From Sphaerisporangium sp. TRM90804 (GTDB lineage: Bacteria; Actinomycetota; Actinomycetes; Streptosporangiales; Streptosporangiaceae): a DNA stretch of 64,000 bases. The notes below the pieces were generated by a model that had not been told where the DNA came from, did no database searches, and saw nothing but the letters and a program-made list of their open reading frames with translations. Both the position numbers and the translations under genes were made by a program. Positions 17,896 through 26,571 of the stretch are shown here, piece by piece. The stretch covers positions 124,001-188,000 of the forward strand of contig NZ_JARWAC010000016.1 in NCBI RefSeq assembly GCF_029846175.1, written 5' to 3'. How positions within the stretch are numbered: the first letter of the stretch is position 1; each line of letters begins with the position of its first letter.

Positions 17896-17923
17896 GGGCC
17901 GCGGCGGCGCGCCGCGGCCCTTT
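17896..17923 (+). terminator. Rho-independent-type terminator after the envelope locus
   Basis: A perfect 10-base stem (GGGCCGCGGC / GCCGCGGCCC) with a five-base loop is followed by TTT, 13 bases after the DUF3068 stop. It marks the end of the envelope locus. Confidence 0.8.
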
Positions 17924-18035
17924 CGGCACGCCGCTCCGCGCTTTCTCGCCGCTCGCTGAAACGGGTTATCAACGCGTGCGCGCGGCTTTAGCGGAAACCC
18001 GTCGACGGCCGTCGGTCCGCGGCGGGGATTGTAGA

Positions 18036-18049
18036 TAGAACACGTTGCA
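18036..18049. promoter_or_regulatory. KstR-type operator upstream of the nitronate monooxygenase-like gene
   Basis: TAGAACACGTTGCA matches all fixed positions of the KstR consensus TNNAACNNGTTNNA. It lies 31 bases before the ATG at 18080, where a bound TetR-family repressor would block transcription. Together with the sites at 20120 and 20171 it ties this block to steroid-responsive control. Confidence 0.72.
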
Positions 18050-18079
18050 GTTCGGGTGGCGCGGTCGTACATTCGAGCC

Positions 18080-19198
18080 ATGCGGACACGCGTCACCGAC
18101 ATGTTCGGCATCGAACTGCCGATCTTCGCCTTCAGTCACTGCCGGGACGTCGTCGCAGCGGTCAGCCGCGCCGGCGGCATGGGCGTGCTCGGGGCCCTCT
18201 ACTTCACTCCCGAGGAGCTGGAGGTGGAGCTCAAGTGGATCGACGACCACGTCGACGGCAAGCCGTACGGCGTGGACGTCGTGATGCCCGCCTCGTACGC
18301 CGGGGACGACTTCGGCGTCGACTCCCCGGCCGAGCTGGTCAGCCGGCTCCAGGGCATGATCCCCGAGGGCCACCGCCGCTTCGTCGACGACCTGCTGGCC
18401 CGGCACGGCGTCCCCGAGGCGGCCGCCGACGCCGAGGCGGGGCGCGTGCTGCTCGGCTGGACCGACGCCACCGCGCGTCCCCAGGTCGAGACCGCCCTGC
18501 GGCATCCGATCGCGTTGCTCGCCAACGCGCTGGGCCCGCCGCCGCGCGACGTCGTCGAGCTGGCGCACTCCCACGGCGTCAAGGTGGCCGCGCTGGCCTC
18601 CACGCCGCGCCACGCGGTCAAGCAGGTCGAGGTCGGCGTGGACGTGGTGGTGGCCCAGGGCACCGAGGCCGGCGGGCACACCGGCGAGATCTCCACGATG
18701 GTGCTGATCCCGCAGGTCGTGGACGCCGTGGACGTCCCCGTGCTGGCCGCCGGCGGCATCGGGTCGGGCCGTCAGATGGCCGCCGGCATGGCCCTGGGCG
18801 CCGAAGGCGCCTGGACCGGCTCGCTGTGGCTCACCGTCGAGGAGGCCGACACGCCGCAGGTGGCGCGGGACAGCATCCTGCGGGCGACCTCCCGCGACAC
18901 CGTGCGGTCGCGCTCGTGGACCGGCAAGCCCGCCCGCCTGCTGAAGAACGCCTGGACCGACGCCTGGGAGTCGCAGGAGTCGCCGGGCACGCTGCCGATG
19001 CCGCTGCAGTTCATGCTGATCTCCGGCGCGCTGCGCCGCATCGGCGCCTCCGACGCCACCGAGCTGGCGACCTTCCCCGCCGGGCAGATCATCGGCGCCA
19101 TGAACCGCGTCAGGCCGGCCAAGGACGTCGTCTTCGACCTGGTCGAGGAGTACGTCGAGGCCGTCGAGCGCCTGGGCCGCCTCACCGGCGACGGATGA
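18080..19198 (+). CDS. Nitronate monooxygenase (2-nitropropane dioxygenase)-like flavoprotein
   Basis: The 372-residue protein starts MRTRVTDMFGIELPIFAFSH and keeps the FMN TIM-barrel signatures of the NPD/NMO family: VAQGTEAGGHTGEIS in the middle and VPVLAAGGIGSGRQMAAGMALGA toward the end. The N-terminal FAFSHCRDVVAAVSRAGGMG marks a mycobacterial-type subgroup distinct from IpdC. Members near steroid genes are thought to act on acyl-CoA or steroid intermediates rather than nitronates. A KstR-type operator 31 bases upstream and the hydratase/ligase genes downstream support a catabolic role. The actual substrate is unknown. Confidence 0.8.
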   Translation: MRTRVTDMFGIELPIFAFSHCRDVVAAVSRAGGMGVLGALYFTPEELEVELKWIDDHVDGKPYGVDVVMPASYAGDDFGVDSPAELVSRLQGMIPEGHRRFVDDLLARHGVPEAAADAEAGRVLLGWTDATARPQVETALRHPIALLANALGPPPRDVVELAHSHGVKVAALASTPRHAVKQVEVGVDVVVAQGTEAGGHTGEISTMVLIPQVVDAVDVPVLAAGGIGSGRQMAAGMALGAEGAWTGSLWLTVEEADTPQVARDSILRATSRDTVRSRSWTGKPARLLKNAWTDAWESQESPGTLPMPLQFMLISGALRRIGASDATELATFPAGQIIGAMNRVRPAKDVVFDLVEEYVEAVERLGRLTGDG

Positions 19199-19247
19199 CG
19201 TGACCGGCCGGGGCTCCCGGCGCCGGCCCCTCGCGAGGGCCGGCCGG

Positions 19248-20063
19248 TCACCTGCCGCGGTAGACGGGCGGGCGCTTCTCGCGGAAGGCGAGCGAGCCCT
19301 CCCCAGCGTCCTCCGAGCCGATCACCGGCCACCCGATGGCGTCGGAGACCTTGAGCGCCTCGGCCTCGGCCATGCCGAGCGTCTCCCGGTAGGCGCGCAG
19401 GATCGCCTGGACGGCCAGCGGGCCGCAGGCGGCCACCCGGTCGGCGAGCTCGCGGGCGGCGGCCAGCGCGCCGCCGTCCGGCACGACCTGGTTGACCAGG
19501 CCCATCGCCAGCGCCTCGCGCGCGGTGACCGCGCGGCCGGTGAGCAGCAGGTCCATGGCGAACGCGTAGGGGATCTGGCGCGGCAGCCGCACGGCGCTGC
19601 CGCCCATGGGGAACAGCGCGCGCCTGGCCTCGAACAGCCCGAGCGTGGCCGACTCGGCGACCACGCGCAGGTCGGTGCCGACCAGCAGCTCGGTGCCGCC
19701 CGCCACCGCGTACCCCTCGACCGCGCAGATGATCGGCTTGGTGGGCAGGGCGCCCTCGTCGCGCAGCAGGCCCTTCCAGTGGACGTCGGGGATCTGCTTC
19801 GCGCGCTCGGCGACGCGCGGGTCCGCCGAGGGGGTGCCCATCGCCTTGAGGTCGGCGCCGGCGCAGAAGGTGCCGTTCGCGCCGGTCAGGATGCCCACCC
19901 GCACGCCGGGCTCGGCGGAGACGTAGGCCCAGGCCTCGGCGAGCCCGACCAGCATGTCCTGCGACAGGGCGTTCCTGGCCTCGGGACGGTCCATCGTGAC
20001 CACGACGACGTGGCCGTCCCGCTCGACGCGGCAGTGCGGCGTGCTGATGGGCAGGAGATCCAT
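19248..20063 (-). CDS. Enoyl-CoA hydratase, EchA19-like
   Basis: The ATG at 20063 follows GAGAAGGGG and gives a 271-residue crotonase. Oxyanion-hole segments are GTFCAGADLKAMG and VEGYAVAGGTELLVGTDLRV, and the C-terminal half (FPMGGSAVRLPRQIPYAFAM, LLLTGRAVTAREALAMG) closely follows mycobacterial EchA19 (Rv3516), which hydrates a steroid side-chain enoyl-CoA. It is convergent with the NMO-like gene and divergent from the acyl-CoA ligase at 20288, with KstR2- and KstR-type palindromes in between. EchA20 of ring degradation looks different at the N-terminus. Confidence 0.85.
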   Translation of the reverse strand: MDLLPISTPHCRVERDGHVVVVTMDRPEARNALSQDMLVGLAEAWAYVSAEPGVRVGILTGANGTFCAGADLKAMGTPSADPRVAERAKQIPDVHWKGLLRDEGALPTKPIICAVEGYAVAGGTELLVGTDLRVVAESATLGLFEARRALFPMGGSAVRLPRQIPYAFAMDLLLTGRAVTAREALAMGLVNQVVPDGGALAAARELADRVAACGPLAVQAILRAYRETLGMAEAEALKVSDAIGWPVIGSEDAGEGSLAFREKRPPVYRGR

Positions 20064-20119
20064 GGCGACCCCTTCTCGGCGGGCGCTCGCGGCCGCGGGA
20101 CGGCCGGGCGCCGCTATCA

Positions 20120-20133
20120 ATCAAGCGCTTGCT
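20120..20133. promoter_or_regulatory. KstR2-type operator
   Basis: ATCAAGCGCTTGCT is a perfect match to the KstR2 consensus ANCAAGNNCTTGNT, centred on the palindrome CAAGCGCTTG. It lies 57 bases upstream of the EchA19-like start (20063) in the divergent region with the ligase at 20288. KstR2 controls steroid C/D-ring (HIP) catabolism in mycobacteria and Rhodococcus. Confidence 0.72.
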
Positions 20134-20170
20134 CGGTAAGCTGCGCCGGGTTTAGTCTGCGGCAACGAAC

Positions 20171-20184
20171 TAGAACAGATTCTC
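20171..20184. promoter_or_regulatory. KstR-like operator between echA19-like and acyl-CoA ligase genes
   Basis: TAGAACAGATTCTC keeps the TAGAAC half-site and a degenerate second half (ATTCT for GTTCT). It is about midway between the divergent starts at 20063 and 20288, 38 bases from the KstR2-type site. One mismatch to the core makes it weaker than the site at 18036. Confidence 0.5.
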
Positions 20185-20287
20185 GTTCGCGAACCGCTCA
20201 TATACCAGGGCTTGTCGGGACTTCTGGAGCGTGCTTCACTGCGGCGGCATCCGGGAACGTCACGACGGAGTGGACAGGGGAGTTCCG

Positions 20288-21832
20288 ATGGGCTCGCTCG
20301 GCTTCTGGAGGCTCGCGCGGCAGGATCCGTCGTGGGTGGCGGCGGTGGACCCCGACGGCACCGAGTACACGGCCGGCGAGCTGCTGGCCCGGGCCGACCG
20401 CCTGGTCCACGGCCTGCGCGACCTCGGCCTGCGCACGGGGGACGGCTTCTGCGGCCTGGTGCCCAACGGCGCGGAGGGCCTCGTCCTCTACCTGGCCGCG
20501 CTCCAGGCCGGCTGGTACTACACCCCGGTGAACTGGCACCTGACCGGCCCCGAGATCGCCTACATCGTCACCGACAGCGAGGCCAAGGCGTTCTTCGTGC
20601 ACGAGCGGTACGCGGCGGAGGGGGCGCGGGGAGCCGAGCCGCTGGAGCCCGGGCGCCGGTTCGCGTTCGGCGCCGTCGAGGGCTTCCGCCCCGCGTCCGA
20701 GCTCACCGACGGGCGTCCGGACACGATGCCCGGCGACCGCACCGCCGGGGCCACCATGCACTACACCTCCGGCACCACCGGCCGGCCCAAGGGGGTCAGG
20801 CGCCCGCTGAGCGGCCTGGACCCCGACGACGCGGCCGAGCTGATGTCGTTCCTGCCGGGGCTGTTCGGGATCACGCCGGGCCCGCCCAACGTCCACCTGG
20901 TGACCTCGCCGAACTACCACACCGCGGTCACCCAGTTCGGCGGCACGGCCCTGCACATGGGGCACAAGCTGGTCTTCATGGACCGGTGGGACGCCGAGGA
21001 GATGCTCCGCCTCTGCGAGCGGCACGGGGTGACCAACTCCCACATGGTGCCCACGCAGTTCAAGCGGCTGCTGTCCCTGCCGCAGGAGGTCCGCACGCGG
21101 TACGACCTGTCGTCGCTGCGCTGGATGATCCACGCCGCCGCGCCGTGCCCCGTCCCGGTCAAGTGGGCGATGCTCGACTGGTGGGGCGACTGCGTCTACG
21201 AGTACTACGCGGCCACCGAGGGCGGCGGCACGATCGCCACGCCCCAGGACTGGCGCAAGCACCCGGGGACGGTCGGCTCCGCCTGGCCGATCAGCGAGCT
21301 GCTGATCGTCGACGACGACCACCGGCCCGTTCCGGCCGGCACGCGCGGCACCGTCTACATGAAGATGAGCGGCCTGGGCTTCGAGTACAAGGGCGACCCC
21401 GCCAAGACGGCGGAGAACCGGCTGCGCGAGTACTTCACCGTGGGCGACATCGGCTACCTCGACGACGAGGGCTTCCTGTTCCTGTGCGACCGCAAGGTCG
21501 ACATGATCATCTCCGGCGGCGCCAACATCTACCCGGCCGAGGTGGAGAACGAGCTGGTCGTCCACCCCAAGGTGGGCGACGTCGCCGTGTTCGGCGTCCC
21601 GGACGACGAGTGGGGCGAGCAGGTCAAGGCGGTCGTGGAGCCCGCGCCCGGCTGCGTGCCCGGGCCCGAGCTGGCCGAGGAGCTGCTGCGCTCGCTGGAG
21701 GGGCGGCTGGCCAGGATGAAGTGGCCGCGCACGATCGACTTCGTCGAGGTGATGCCGCGCGAGCCGAACGGCAAGCTGCTGCGGCGCAAGCTGCGCGATC
21801 CGTACTGGGAGGGCCGCGACCGTGCCATCTGA
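20288..21832 (+). CDS. Acyl-CoA synthetase (FadD family)
   Basis: The product from the ATG at 20288 has 514 residues. It has the AMP-binding P-loop TMHYTSGTTGRPKGVRRP near residue 160, the adenine motif YEYYAATEGGGTIAT, the hinge GDIGYLDDEGFLFLCDRKVDM and the catalytic lysine segment EPNGKLLRRKLRDP. It would activate a carboxylate to its CoA thioester through an acyl-adenylate. The GTG of the DUF35 gene lies inside its last codons (11-base overlap), so it heads an operon with the DUF35 and thiolase-like genes. Substrate is inferred, from context, to be a steroid side-chain or related acid. Confidence 0.86.
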   Translation: MGSLGFWRLARQDPSWVAAVDPDGTEYTAGELLARADRLVHGLRDLGLRTGDGFCGLVPNGAEGLVLYLAALQAGWYYTPVNWHLTGPEIAYIVTDSEAKAFFVHERYAAEGARGAEPLEPGRRFAFGAVEGFRPASELTDGRPDTMPGDRTAGATMHYTSGTTGRPKGVRRPLSGLDPDDAAELMSFLPGLFGITPGPPNVHLVTSPNYHTAVTQFGGTALHMGHKLVFMDRWDAEEMLRLCERHGVTNSHMVPTQFKRLLSLPQEVRTRYDLSSLRWMIHAAAPCPVPVKWAMLDWWGDCVYEYYAATEGGGTIATPQDWRKHPGTVGSAWPISELLIVDDDHRPVPAGTRGTVYMKMSGLGFEYKGDPAKTAENRLREYFTVGDIGYLDDEGFLFLCDRKVDMIISGGANIYPAEVENELVVHPKVGDVAVFGVPDDEWGEQVKAVVEPAPGCVPGPELAEELLRSLEGRLARMKWPRTIDFVEVMPREPNGKLLRRKLRDPYWEGRDRAI

Positions 21833-22730
21833 CCCCGGCGAGAGGGTCGCCGAGCACGTCCTGGAGTTCCCCGGCGGCTACACGCGCACCACCGGCCCGG
21901 TGATCGGCCGGTTCCTGACCGAGCTGCGCGAGGGCCGCGTCGTCGGCGTGCGCACCGCCGAGGGGCGGGTGCTGGTGCCGCCGCTGGAGTACGACCCGGC
22001 CACCGGTGAGCCGGTGACCGGCGAGTACGTGCCGGTGGGCCCGGCGGGCACCGTGCAGGCGTGGGCGTGGGTGGGGACGCCGCGCAAGGCGCACCCGCTC
22101 GACCGGCCGTTCGCCTGGGCGCTGGTGAAGCTGGACGGCGCCGACACCGCGCTGCTGCACGCGGTGGACGCGGCCGGGCCCAAGGCGATGCGGCCGGGGC
22201 TGCGGGTGCGGCCCCGCTGGAAGCCGGAGGGCGAGCGCGTCGGCCACGTGACCGACATAGCGTGCTTCGTCCCGGAGGTCACCACGATGGCCGCGCCGAT
22301 CCGCACCGAGTACCGCGTGCGGCCCGGGCAGTCGCTGGCGCGCTTCCTGCGGGGGGTCGGCGACGGCGTCTTCGTGGCCGGCCGCTGCGCGCGCTGCGAC
22401 AAGGTGTACGTGCCGTACCGCACGACCTGCCCCGAGTGCGGCTCCACGATCGACGAGGAGCGGGAGCTGCCGGGCACCGGCACGGTCACCACCTTCGCGA
22501 TCAACAACCTGCCCGACCCGCGCGCGCCCGAGGTGCCGTTCGTCTCCGCCTACATCCAACTCGACGGCGCGGACGTCCCGATGATCGCCCTGCTCGGCGA
22601 CGTCCCGGCCCACCAGGCGCGCCAGGGCATGCGCGTGCGGGCCGTGTGGGTGCCGCCCGAGGAACGCACCGCCTCGATGACCGACATCCGATGGTTCGCC
22701 CCCACGGGCGAGCCCGACGCCGACCTGTGA
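21822..22730 (+). CDS. DUF35 OB-fold protein with zinc ribbon (Rv3521/ChsH2-type)
   Basis: The 302-residue protein begins at a GTG overlapping the upstream gene. Its second half holds a zinc ribbon (CARCDKVYVPYRTTCPEC, two CxxC pairs) followed by the OB-fold DUF35 domain (GTGTVTTFAINNLPDP); the first half looks like a diverged second OB domain. DUF35 proteins pair with thiolase-like proteins, as in the ChsH2-Ltp2 aldolase. Size, order and neighbours match Rv3521-Rv3522-Rv3523 of the mycobacterial cholesterol region. It likely forms a complex with one or both thiolase-like proteins that follow. Confidence 0.85.
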   Translation: MPSDPGERVAEHVLEFPGGYTRTTGPVIGRFLTELREGRVVGVRTAEGRVLVPPLEYDPATGEPVTGEYVPVGPAGTVQAWAWVGTPRKAHPLDRPFAWALVKLDGADTALLHAVDAAGPKAMRPGLRVRPRWKPEGERVGHVTDIACFVPEVTTMAAPIRTEYRVRPGQSLARFLRGVGDGVFVAGRCARCDKVYVPYRTTCPECGSTIDEERELPGTGTVTTFAINNLPDPRAPEVPFVSAYIQLDGADVPMIALLGDVPAHQARQGMRVRAVWVPPEERTASMTDIRWFAPTGEPDADL

Positions 22731-22757
22731 CCGTCAGGCTCGTGAGGGGAGAACCGC

Positions 22758-23777
22758 GTGCGTGAGGTGGCGGTCGTCGCGTTCGCCCAGACCAGGCACA
22801 CCGGCCACGACGAGGGCCTGACCGAGCCCGAGCTGATCGCGCCGATCATCCGGGAGGTCAAGGAGGTCTCCGGGCTGTCCCGGTTCGGCTTCACCTGCTC
22901 AGGCAGCTGCGACTACCTGGCGGGGGCGCCGTTCTCGTTCGTCTCCGCGCTGGACGCCCTCGGCGCCTGGCCGCCGATCTCCGAGAGCCACGTCGAGATG
23001 GACGCCGCCTGGGCGCTGTACGAGGCGTGGGTGCGGCTCCAGCACGGCGACGTGGACACCGCCCTCGTCTACGGCTTCGGCAAGTCGTCCCTGGGCGACC
23101 TGCGGGAGATCATGACGCTCCAGCTCGACCCGTACTACCTGGCGCCGCTCGGCCTCGACCAGGTGTCGTCCGCCGCGCTGCAGGCCAGTGCGCTGGGCGC
23201 CGACCCCGCCGCGCTGCGCGAGATCGTGCGGCGCAGCCGCGCGGACGGCAGGGCCAACCCGTACGCGCTCGACCTGCCCGACCCCGGGGACGAGGAGTTC
23301 GAGGTCCAGCCGCTGCGCCCGAGCGACGTCGCGCCGCTCACCGACGGAGCGGCGGCCGTGGTGCTCGCGGCCGGCGACCTGGCGAGGGAGCTGGCCGAGC
23401 GGCCCGCGTGGATCGCCGGCATCGCGCACCGCACCGAGCCGCACTACCTGGGCATGCGCGACCTGGCCCGCTCGGCCTCGGCCGCCGACGCGGCGCGCGC
23501 CGCCGGGGTCGGCAAGGGGCCGGTGGAGGTGGCGGAGCTGCACACGCAGTTCAGCCACGAGGAGCTCATCCTGCGCGAGGCGCTCGGCATCCCGCCGGAC
23601 GCCGTGGTCAACCCCTCCGGCGGGCCGCTGGCCGCCAACCCCGTCATGGCGACCGGGCTCATCCGCATCGGCGAGGCCGCGCGGAGGATCCTGGACGGCC
23701 GCGCCGGCCGCGTGGTGGGGCACGCGTCGTCCGGGCCGTGCCTCCAGCAGAACCTCGTCACCGTCCTGGAGGCCTGA
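22758..23777 (+). CDS. Thiolase-like lipid-transfer protein, Ltp4-type (Rv3522-like)
   Basis: The GTG at 22758 gives 339 residues in the thiolase fold: REVAVVAFAQTRHTG at the N-terminus, a FTCSGSCDYLAG segment that retains cysteines, and the C-terminal NPSGGPLAANPVMATGLIRI and VVGHASSGPCLQQN motifs. It is shorter than degradative thiolases and matches the Ltp4 type. The gene lies 27 bases after the DUF35 gene and two bases before the next thiolase-like gene. Together they probably carry out thiolytic or retro-aldol cleavage of side-chain CoA esters. The precise reaction is not defined for Rv3522. Confidence 0.82.
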   Translation: MREVAVVAFAQTRHTGHDEGLTEPELIAPIIREVKEVSGLSRFGFTCSGSCDYLAGAPFSFVSALDALGAWPPISESHVEMDAAWALYEAWVRLQHGDVDTALVYGFGKSSLGDLREIMTLQLDPYYLAPLGLDQVSSAALQASALGADPAALREIVRRSRADGRANPYALDLPDPGDEEFEVQPLRPSDVAPLTDGAAAVVLAAGDLARELAERPAWIAGIAHRTEPHYLGMRDLARSASAADAARAAGVGKGPVEVAELHTQFSHEELILREALGIPPDAVVNPSGGPLAANPVMATGLIRIGEAARRILDGRAGRVVGHASSGPCLQQNLVTVLEA

Positions 23778-23779
23778 GC

Positions 23780-24928
23780 ATGGGGAACCGCTGCGCCGTC
23801 ATCGGGGTCGGGCAGACCGCGTACCGCACGAGGCGGCAGGACGTCTCGATCGCCGGGCTGGTGCGGGAGGCGGCGCTGCGGGCGCTGGAGGACGCCGGGC
23901 TGACGTTCCGCGACATCGACGCCGTGGTCATCGGCAAGGCGCCCGACCTTTTCGAGGGCGTCATGATGCCCGAGGCCTACCTCGCCGACGCCCTGGGCGC
24001 CTCGGGCAAGCCGATGACCCGCGTCCACACCGCCGGCAGCGTCGGCGGCTCGACCGCGCTCGTGGGGGCCTCGCTGATCCAGGGCGGCGTGCACGAGCGG
24101 GTGCTCGTGGTCGCCTTCGAGAAGCAGTCGGAGTCCAACGCCACCTGGGCGCTCTCCACCCACCTGCCGTTCAACGCCTCGCTGGTGGTCGGCGCCGGCG
24201 GGTACTTCGCGCCGCACATCCGCGAGTACATGCGCCGCTCCGGCGCGCCCGAGCACGTCGGCACGCTGGTGGCCGTCAAGGACCGGCGCAACGCGCTGCT
24301 GAACCCGTACGCGCACCTGCGGATCCCGGGCATCGACCGGGCCATGGTCGAGGCCACGCCGATGCTGTGGGAGCCGATCCGCTACCTGGAGACGTGCCCG
24401 TCGTCCGACGGCGCCTGCGCCATGGTGCTGGCCGCCGAGCACAAGGTGACCGGCACGCCCGCGTGGGTGCACGGGACGGCCATGCGGTCGGAGCCGATCT
24501 TCCGGGCGGGGCGGGACACCGTGAACCCGCAGGGCGGCAAGGACTGCGCGGCCGACGTCTACCGGCAGGCGGGCGTCACCGACCCGCGGCGGGAGATCGA
24601 CGTGGCCGAGGTGTACGTGCCGTTCTCCTGGTACGAGCCGATGTGGCTGGAGAACCTCGGCTTCGCCGCCGAGGGCGAGGGCTGGAAGGTCACCGAGTCG
24701 GGGGCCACGGCCCTGGACGGCGACATCCCGTGGAACGCCTCGGGCGGGGTGCTCAGCTCCAACCCGATCGGCGCCTCGGGGCTGATCCGGTTCGCCGAGG
24801 CCGCGCTCCAGGTCAGGGGCCTGGCCGGCGAGCACCAGGTCGACGGGGCGCGCCGGGCGCTCGGGCACGCGTACGGCGGAGGGGCGCAGTTCTTCGCCAT
24901 GTGGATCGTCGGGAGCGACAGGCCGTGA
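23780..24928 (+). CDS. Thiolase-like lipid-transfer protein, Ltp3-type (Rv3523-like)
   Basis: The 382-residue protein starts at ATG 23780 with RCAVIGVGQTAYRTRRQDVS. At the place where thiolases carry the nucleophilic cysteine it has TRVHTAGSVGGSTALVGA, with no cysteine, as in the Ltp2-type thiolase-like aldolases. C-terminal motifs are WNASGGVLSSNPIGASGLIRF and LGHAYGGGAQFFAMWI. The missing cysteine favours a retro-aldolase or non-thiolytic role together with the DUF35 partner. The ligase gene follows after 35 bases. Confidence 0.82.
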   Translation: MGNRCAVIGVGQTAYRTRRQDVSIAGLVREAALRALEDAGLTFRDIDAVVIGKAPDLFEGVMMPEAYLADALGASGKPMTRVHTAGSVGGSTALVGASLIQGGVHERVLVVAFEKQSESNATWALSTHLPFNASLVVGAGGYFAPHIREYMRRSGAPEHVGTLVAVKDRRNALLNPYAHLRIPGIDRAMVEATPMLWEPIRYLETCPSSDGACAMVLAAEHKVTGTPAWVHGTAMRSEPIFRAGRDTVNPQGGKDCAADVYRQAGVTDPRREIDVAEVYVPFSWYEPMWLENLGFAAEGEGWKVTESGATALDGDIPWNASGGVLSSNPIGASGLIRFAEAALQVRGLAGEHQVDGARRALGHAYGGGAQFFAMWIVGSDRP

Positions 24929-24963
24929 GGGCAGGCGGCACCGAGATGTGAGGAGTGTCCCCG

Positions 24964-26553
24964 ATGGAGTTCAACCACGCCGATCTGTTCGAGGGCCTGG
25001 CCGACGCGATCGGGGACCGCGTGGCCGTGGTCTGCGGCGACCGCCGCATGACCTACGCCGAGCTCGACGCGCACGCCGACCGCCTGGCGCGTTTCCTTCT
25101 GGAACGCGGCATCGGGCCGGGGGCGCACGTCGGGTTCCAGCTCTACAACGGCATCGAGTACGTGGCCGGGCTGCTGGCCGTGCTGAAGATCAGGGCGGTG
25201 CCGGTCAACGTCAACTACCGGTACGTCGAGGCCGAGCTGCGTTACCTGTACACCGACTCCGATATCGCGCTGCTGCTGTTCGACGCGGAGTTCGGCGCCC
25301 GCGTGGCCGCCGTCGCGGCCGAGTGCCCGAAGCTGGAGACGCTCGTCTCGGTGGGCGGCCCGTCGGACGTCAAGGGCGCGGTGCCGTACGAGGAGGCCGT
25401 CGCCGGGCGGGCGGCGGGGCGCGACGTCTACACCAAGCGGTCCGGCGACGACCTGTACATCATCTACACCGGCGGCACGACGGGCATGCCGAAGGGCGTC
25501 ATGTGGCGCATGCACGACCTGTTCATGGCGTTCGGCGGCGGCAACCCGCAGGGGGAGCCGCTCAGCGAGCCGGGACAGGTCGTCGAGACGGCGCGGGCCA
25601 ACGGGCCGATCATCATGATGCCGGCAGCCCCGCTGATGCACGGCGCCGGGCAGATGGGCACGTTCGTCACCTGGTTCCTGGGCGGGACGGTCGTCTACAC
25701 CCGCAGGTTCGACGCCGCCGAGGTGCTGCGCGCCGTCGAGCGCGAGAGGGTGCTCACGCTCAACATCACCGGCGACGCGATGGCCCGCCCGCTCGCCGAC
25801 GAGATCGCCGCCGGGTCCTACGACCTGTCCTCGCTGTTCGCGCTGAGCTCCACCGGCGCCATTCTGAGCGGGACGGTGCGCGAACGGCTGGGCGAGCTGC
25901 TGCCCGGTGTGATGATCATCGACAGCTTCGGCACGACAGAGTCGGGCTACACGGCCTCGGCCGTGGCCGGCTCCTCGCCGGAGTCCGGCCTCAAGTACCA
26001 GCCGAAGAACACCGCGCGCCTGGCCGTCCTGGACGCCACCCTGACGCCCGTCAAGCCCGGCTCGGGCGAGATGGGCACCGTCGCCAAGGCCGGGAACATC
26101 GCCCTCGGCTACTACAACGACCCCGAGAAGACGGCGGCGACCTTCGTCACCACCCCCGACGGCACCCGCTGGCTGCTCACCGGAGACCTGGCCAGGGTCG
26201 AGGACGACGGCACCATCCTGGTCTTCGGCCGCGGCTCGCAGTGCATCAACACCGGCGGGGAGAAGGTCTTCCCCGAGGAGGTCGAGGCGGTGCTCAAGGG
26301 CCACCCCGCCGTCTTCGACGCCGTCGTCACCGGCCTGCCCGACCCCCGCTGGGGCACCCGCGTCGCCGCCGTCGTCGAACCCCGCGAGGGCGTCGCCCCC
26401 ACCCCCGAAGACCTCGACGCCCACTGCCGCGAACGCCTCTCCGGCTACAAGGTCCCCCGCACCTACGTCTTCGTCCCCCGGATGGTCCGAAGCCCCTCCG
26501 GCAAGGCCGACTACAAATGGGCCAACCAGACCGCCCGCGCGGCCCAGCCCTGA
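24964..26553 (+). CDS. fadD19: Acyl-CoA synthetase, FadD19-like
   Basis: I chose the ATG at 24964, eight bases after AGGAG, over a GTG at 24955 that abuts the binding site. The 529-residue enzyme has the P-loop IIYTGGTTGMPKGVMWRMHD, which is characteristic of FadD19, then SFGTTESGYTAS, the GDLARVEDDG hinge and RSPSGKADYKWA with the catalytic lysine. In mycobacteria FadD19 (Rv3515c) activates steroid side-chain C-24 branched acids, adjacent to echA19, which also has a counterpart here. It ends the catabolic operon; the next gene is convergent. Confidence 0.85.
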   Translation: MEFNHADLFEGLADAIGDRVAVVCGDRRMTYAELDAHADRLARFLLERGIGPGAHVGFQLYNGIEYVAGLLAVLKIRAVPVNVNYRYVEAELRYLYTDSDIALLLFDAEFGARVAAVAAECPKLETLVSVGGPSDVKGAVPYEEAVAGRAAGRDVYTKRSGDDLYIIYTGGTTGMPKGVMWRMHDLFMAFGGGNPQGEPLSEPGQVVETARANGPIIMMPAAPLMHGAGQMGTFVTWFLGGTVVYTRRFDAAEVLRAVERERVLTLNITGDAMARPLADEIAAGSYDLSSLFALSSTGAILSGTVRERLGELLPGVMIIDSFGTTESGYTASAVAGSSPESGLKYQPKNTARLAVLDATLTPVKPGSGEMGTVAKAGNIALGYYNDPEKTAATFVTTPDGTRWLLTGDLARVEDDGTILVFGRGSQCINTGGEKVFPEEVEAVLKGHPAVFDAVVTGLPDPRWGTRVAAVVEPREGVAPTPEDLDAHCRERLSGYKVPRTYVFVPRMVRSPSGKADYKWANQTARAAQP

Positions 26554-26571
26554 CCGAACACCAGCCGCTGA

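Noticed and set aside
18080-19198. Assignment as IpdC of steroid ring degradation
   Set aside because: The N-terminus (FAFSHCRDVVAAV) fits another mycobacterial NMO subgroup better than IpdC.
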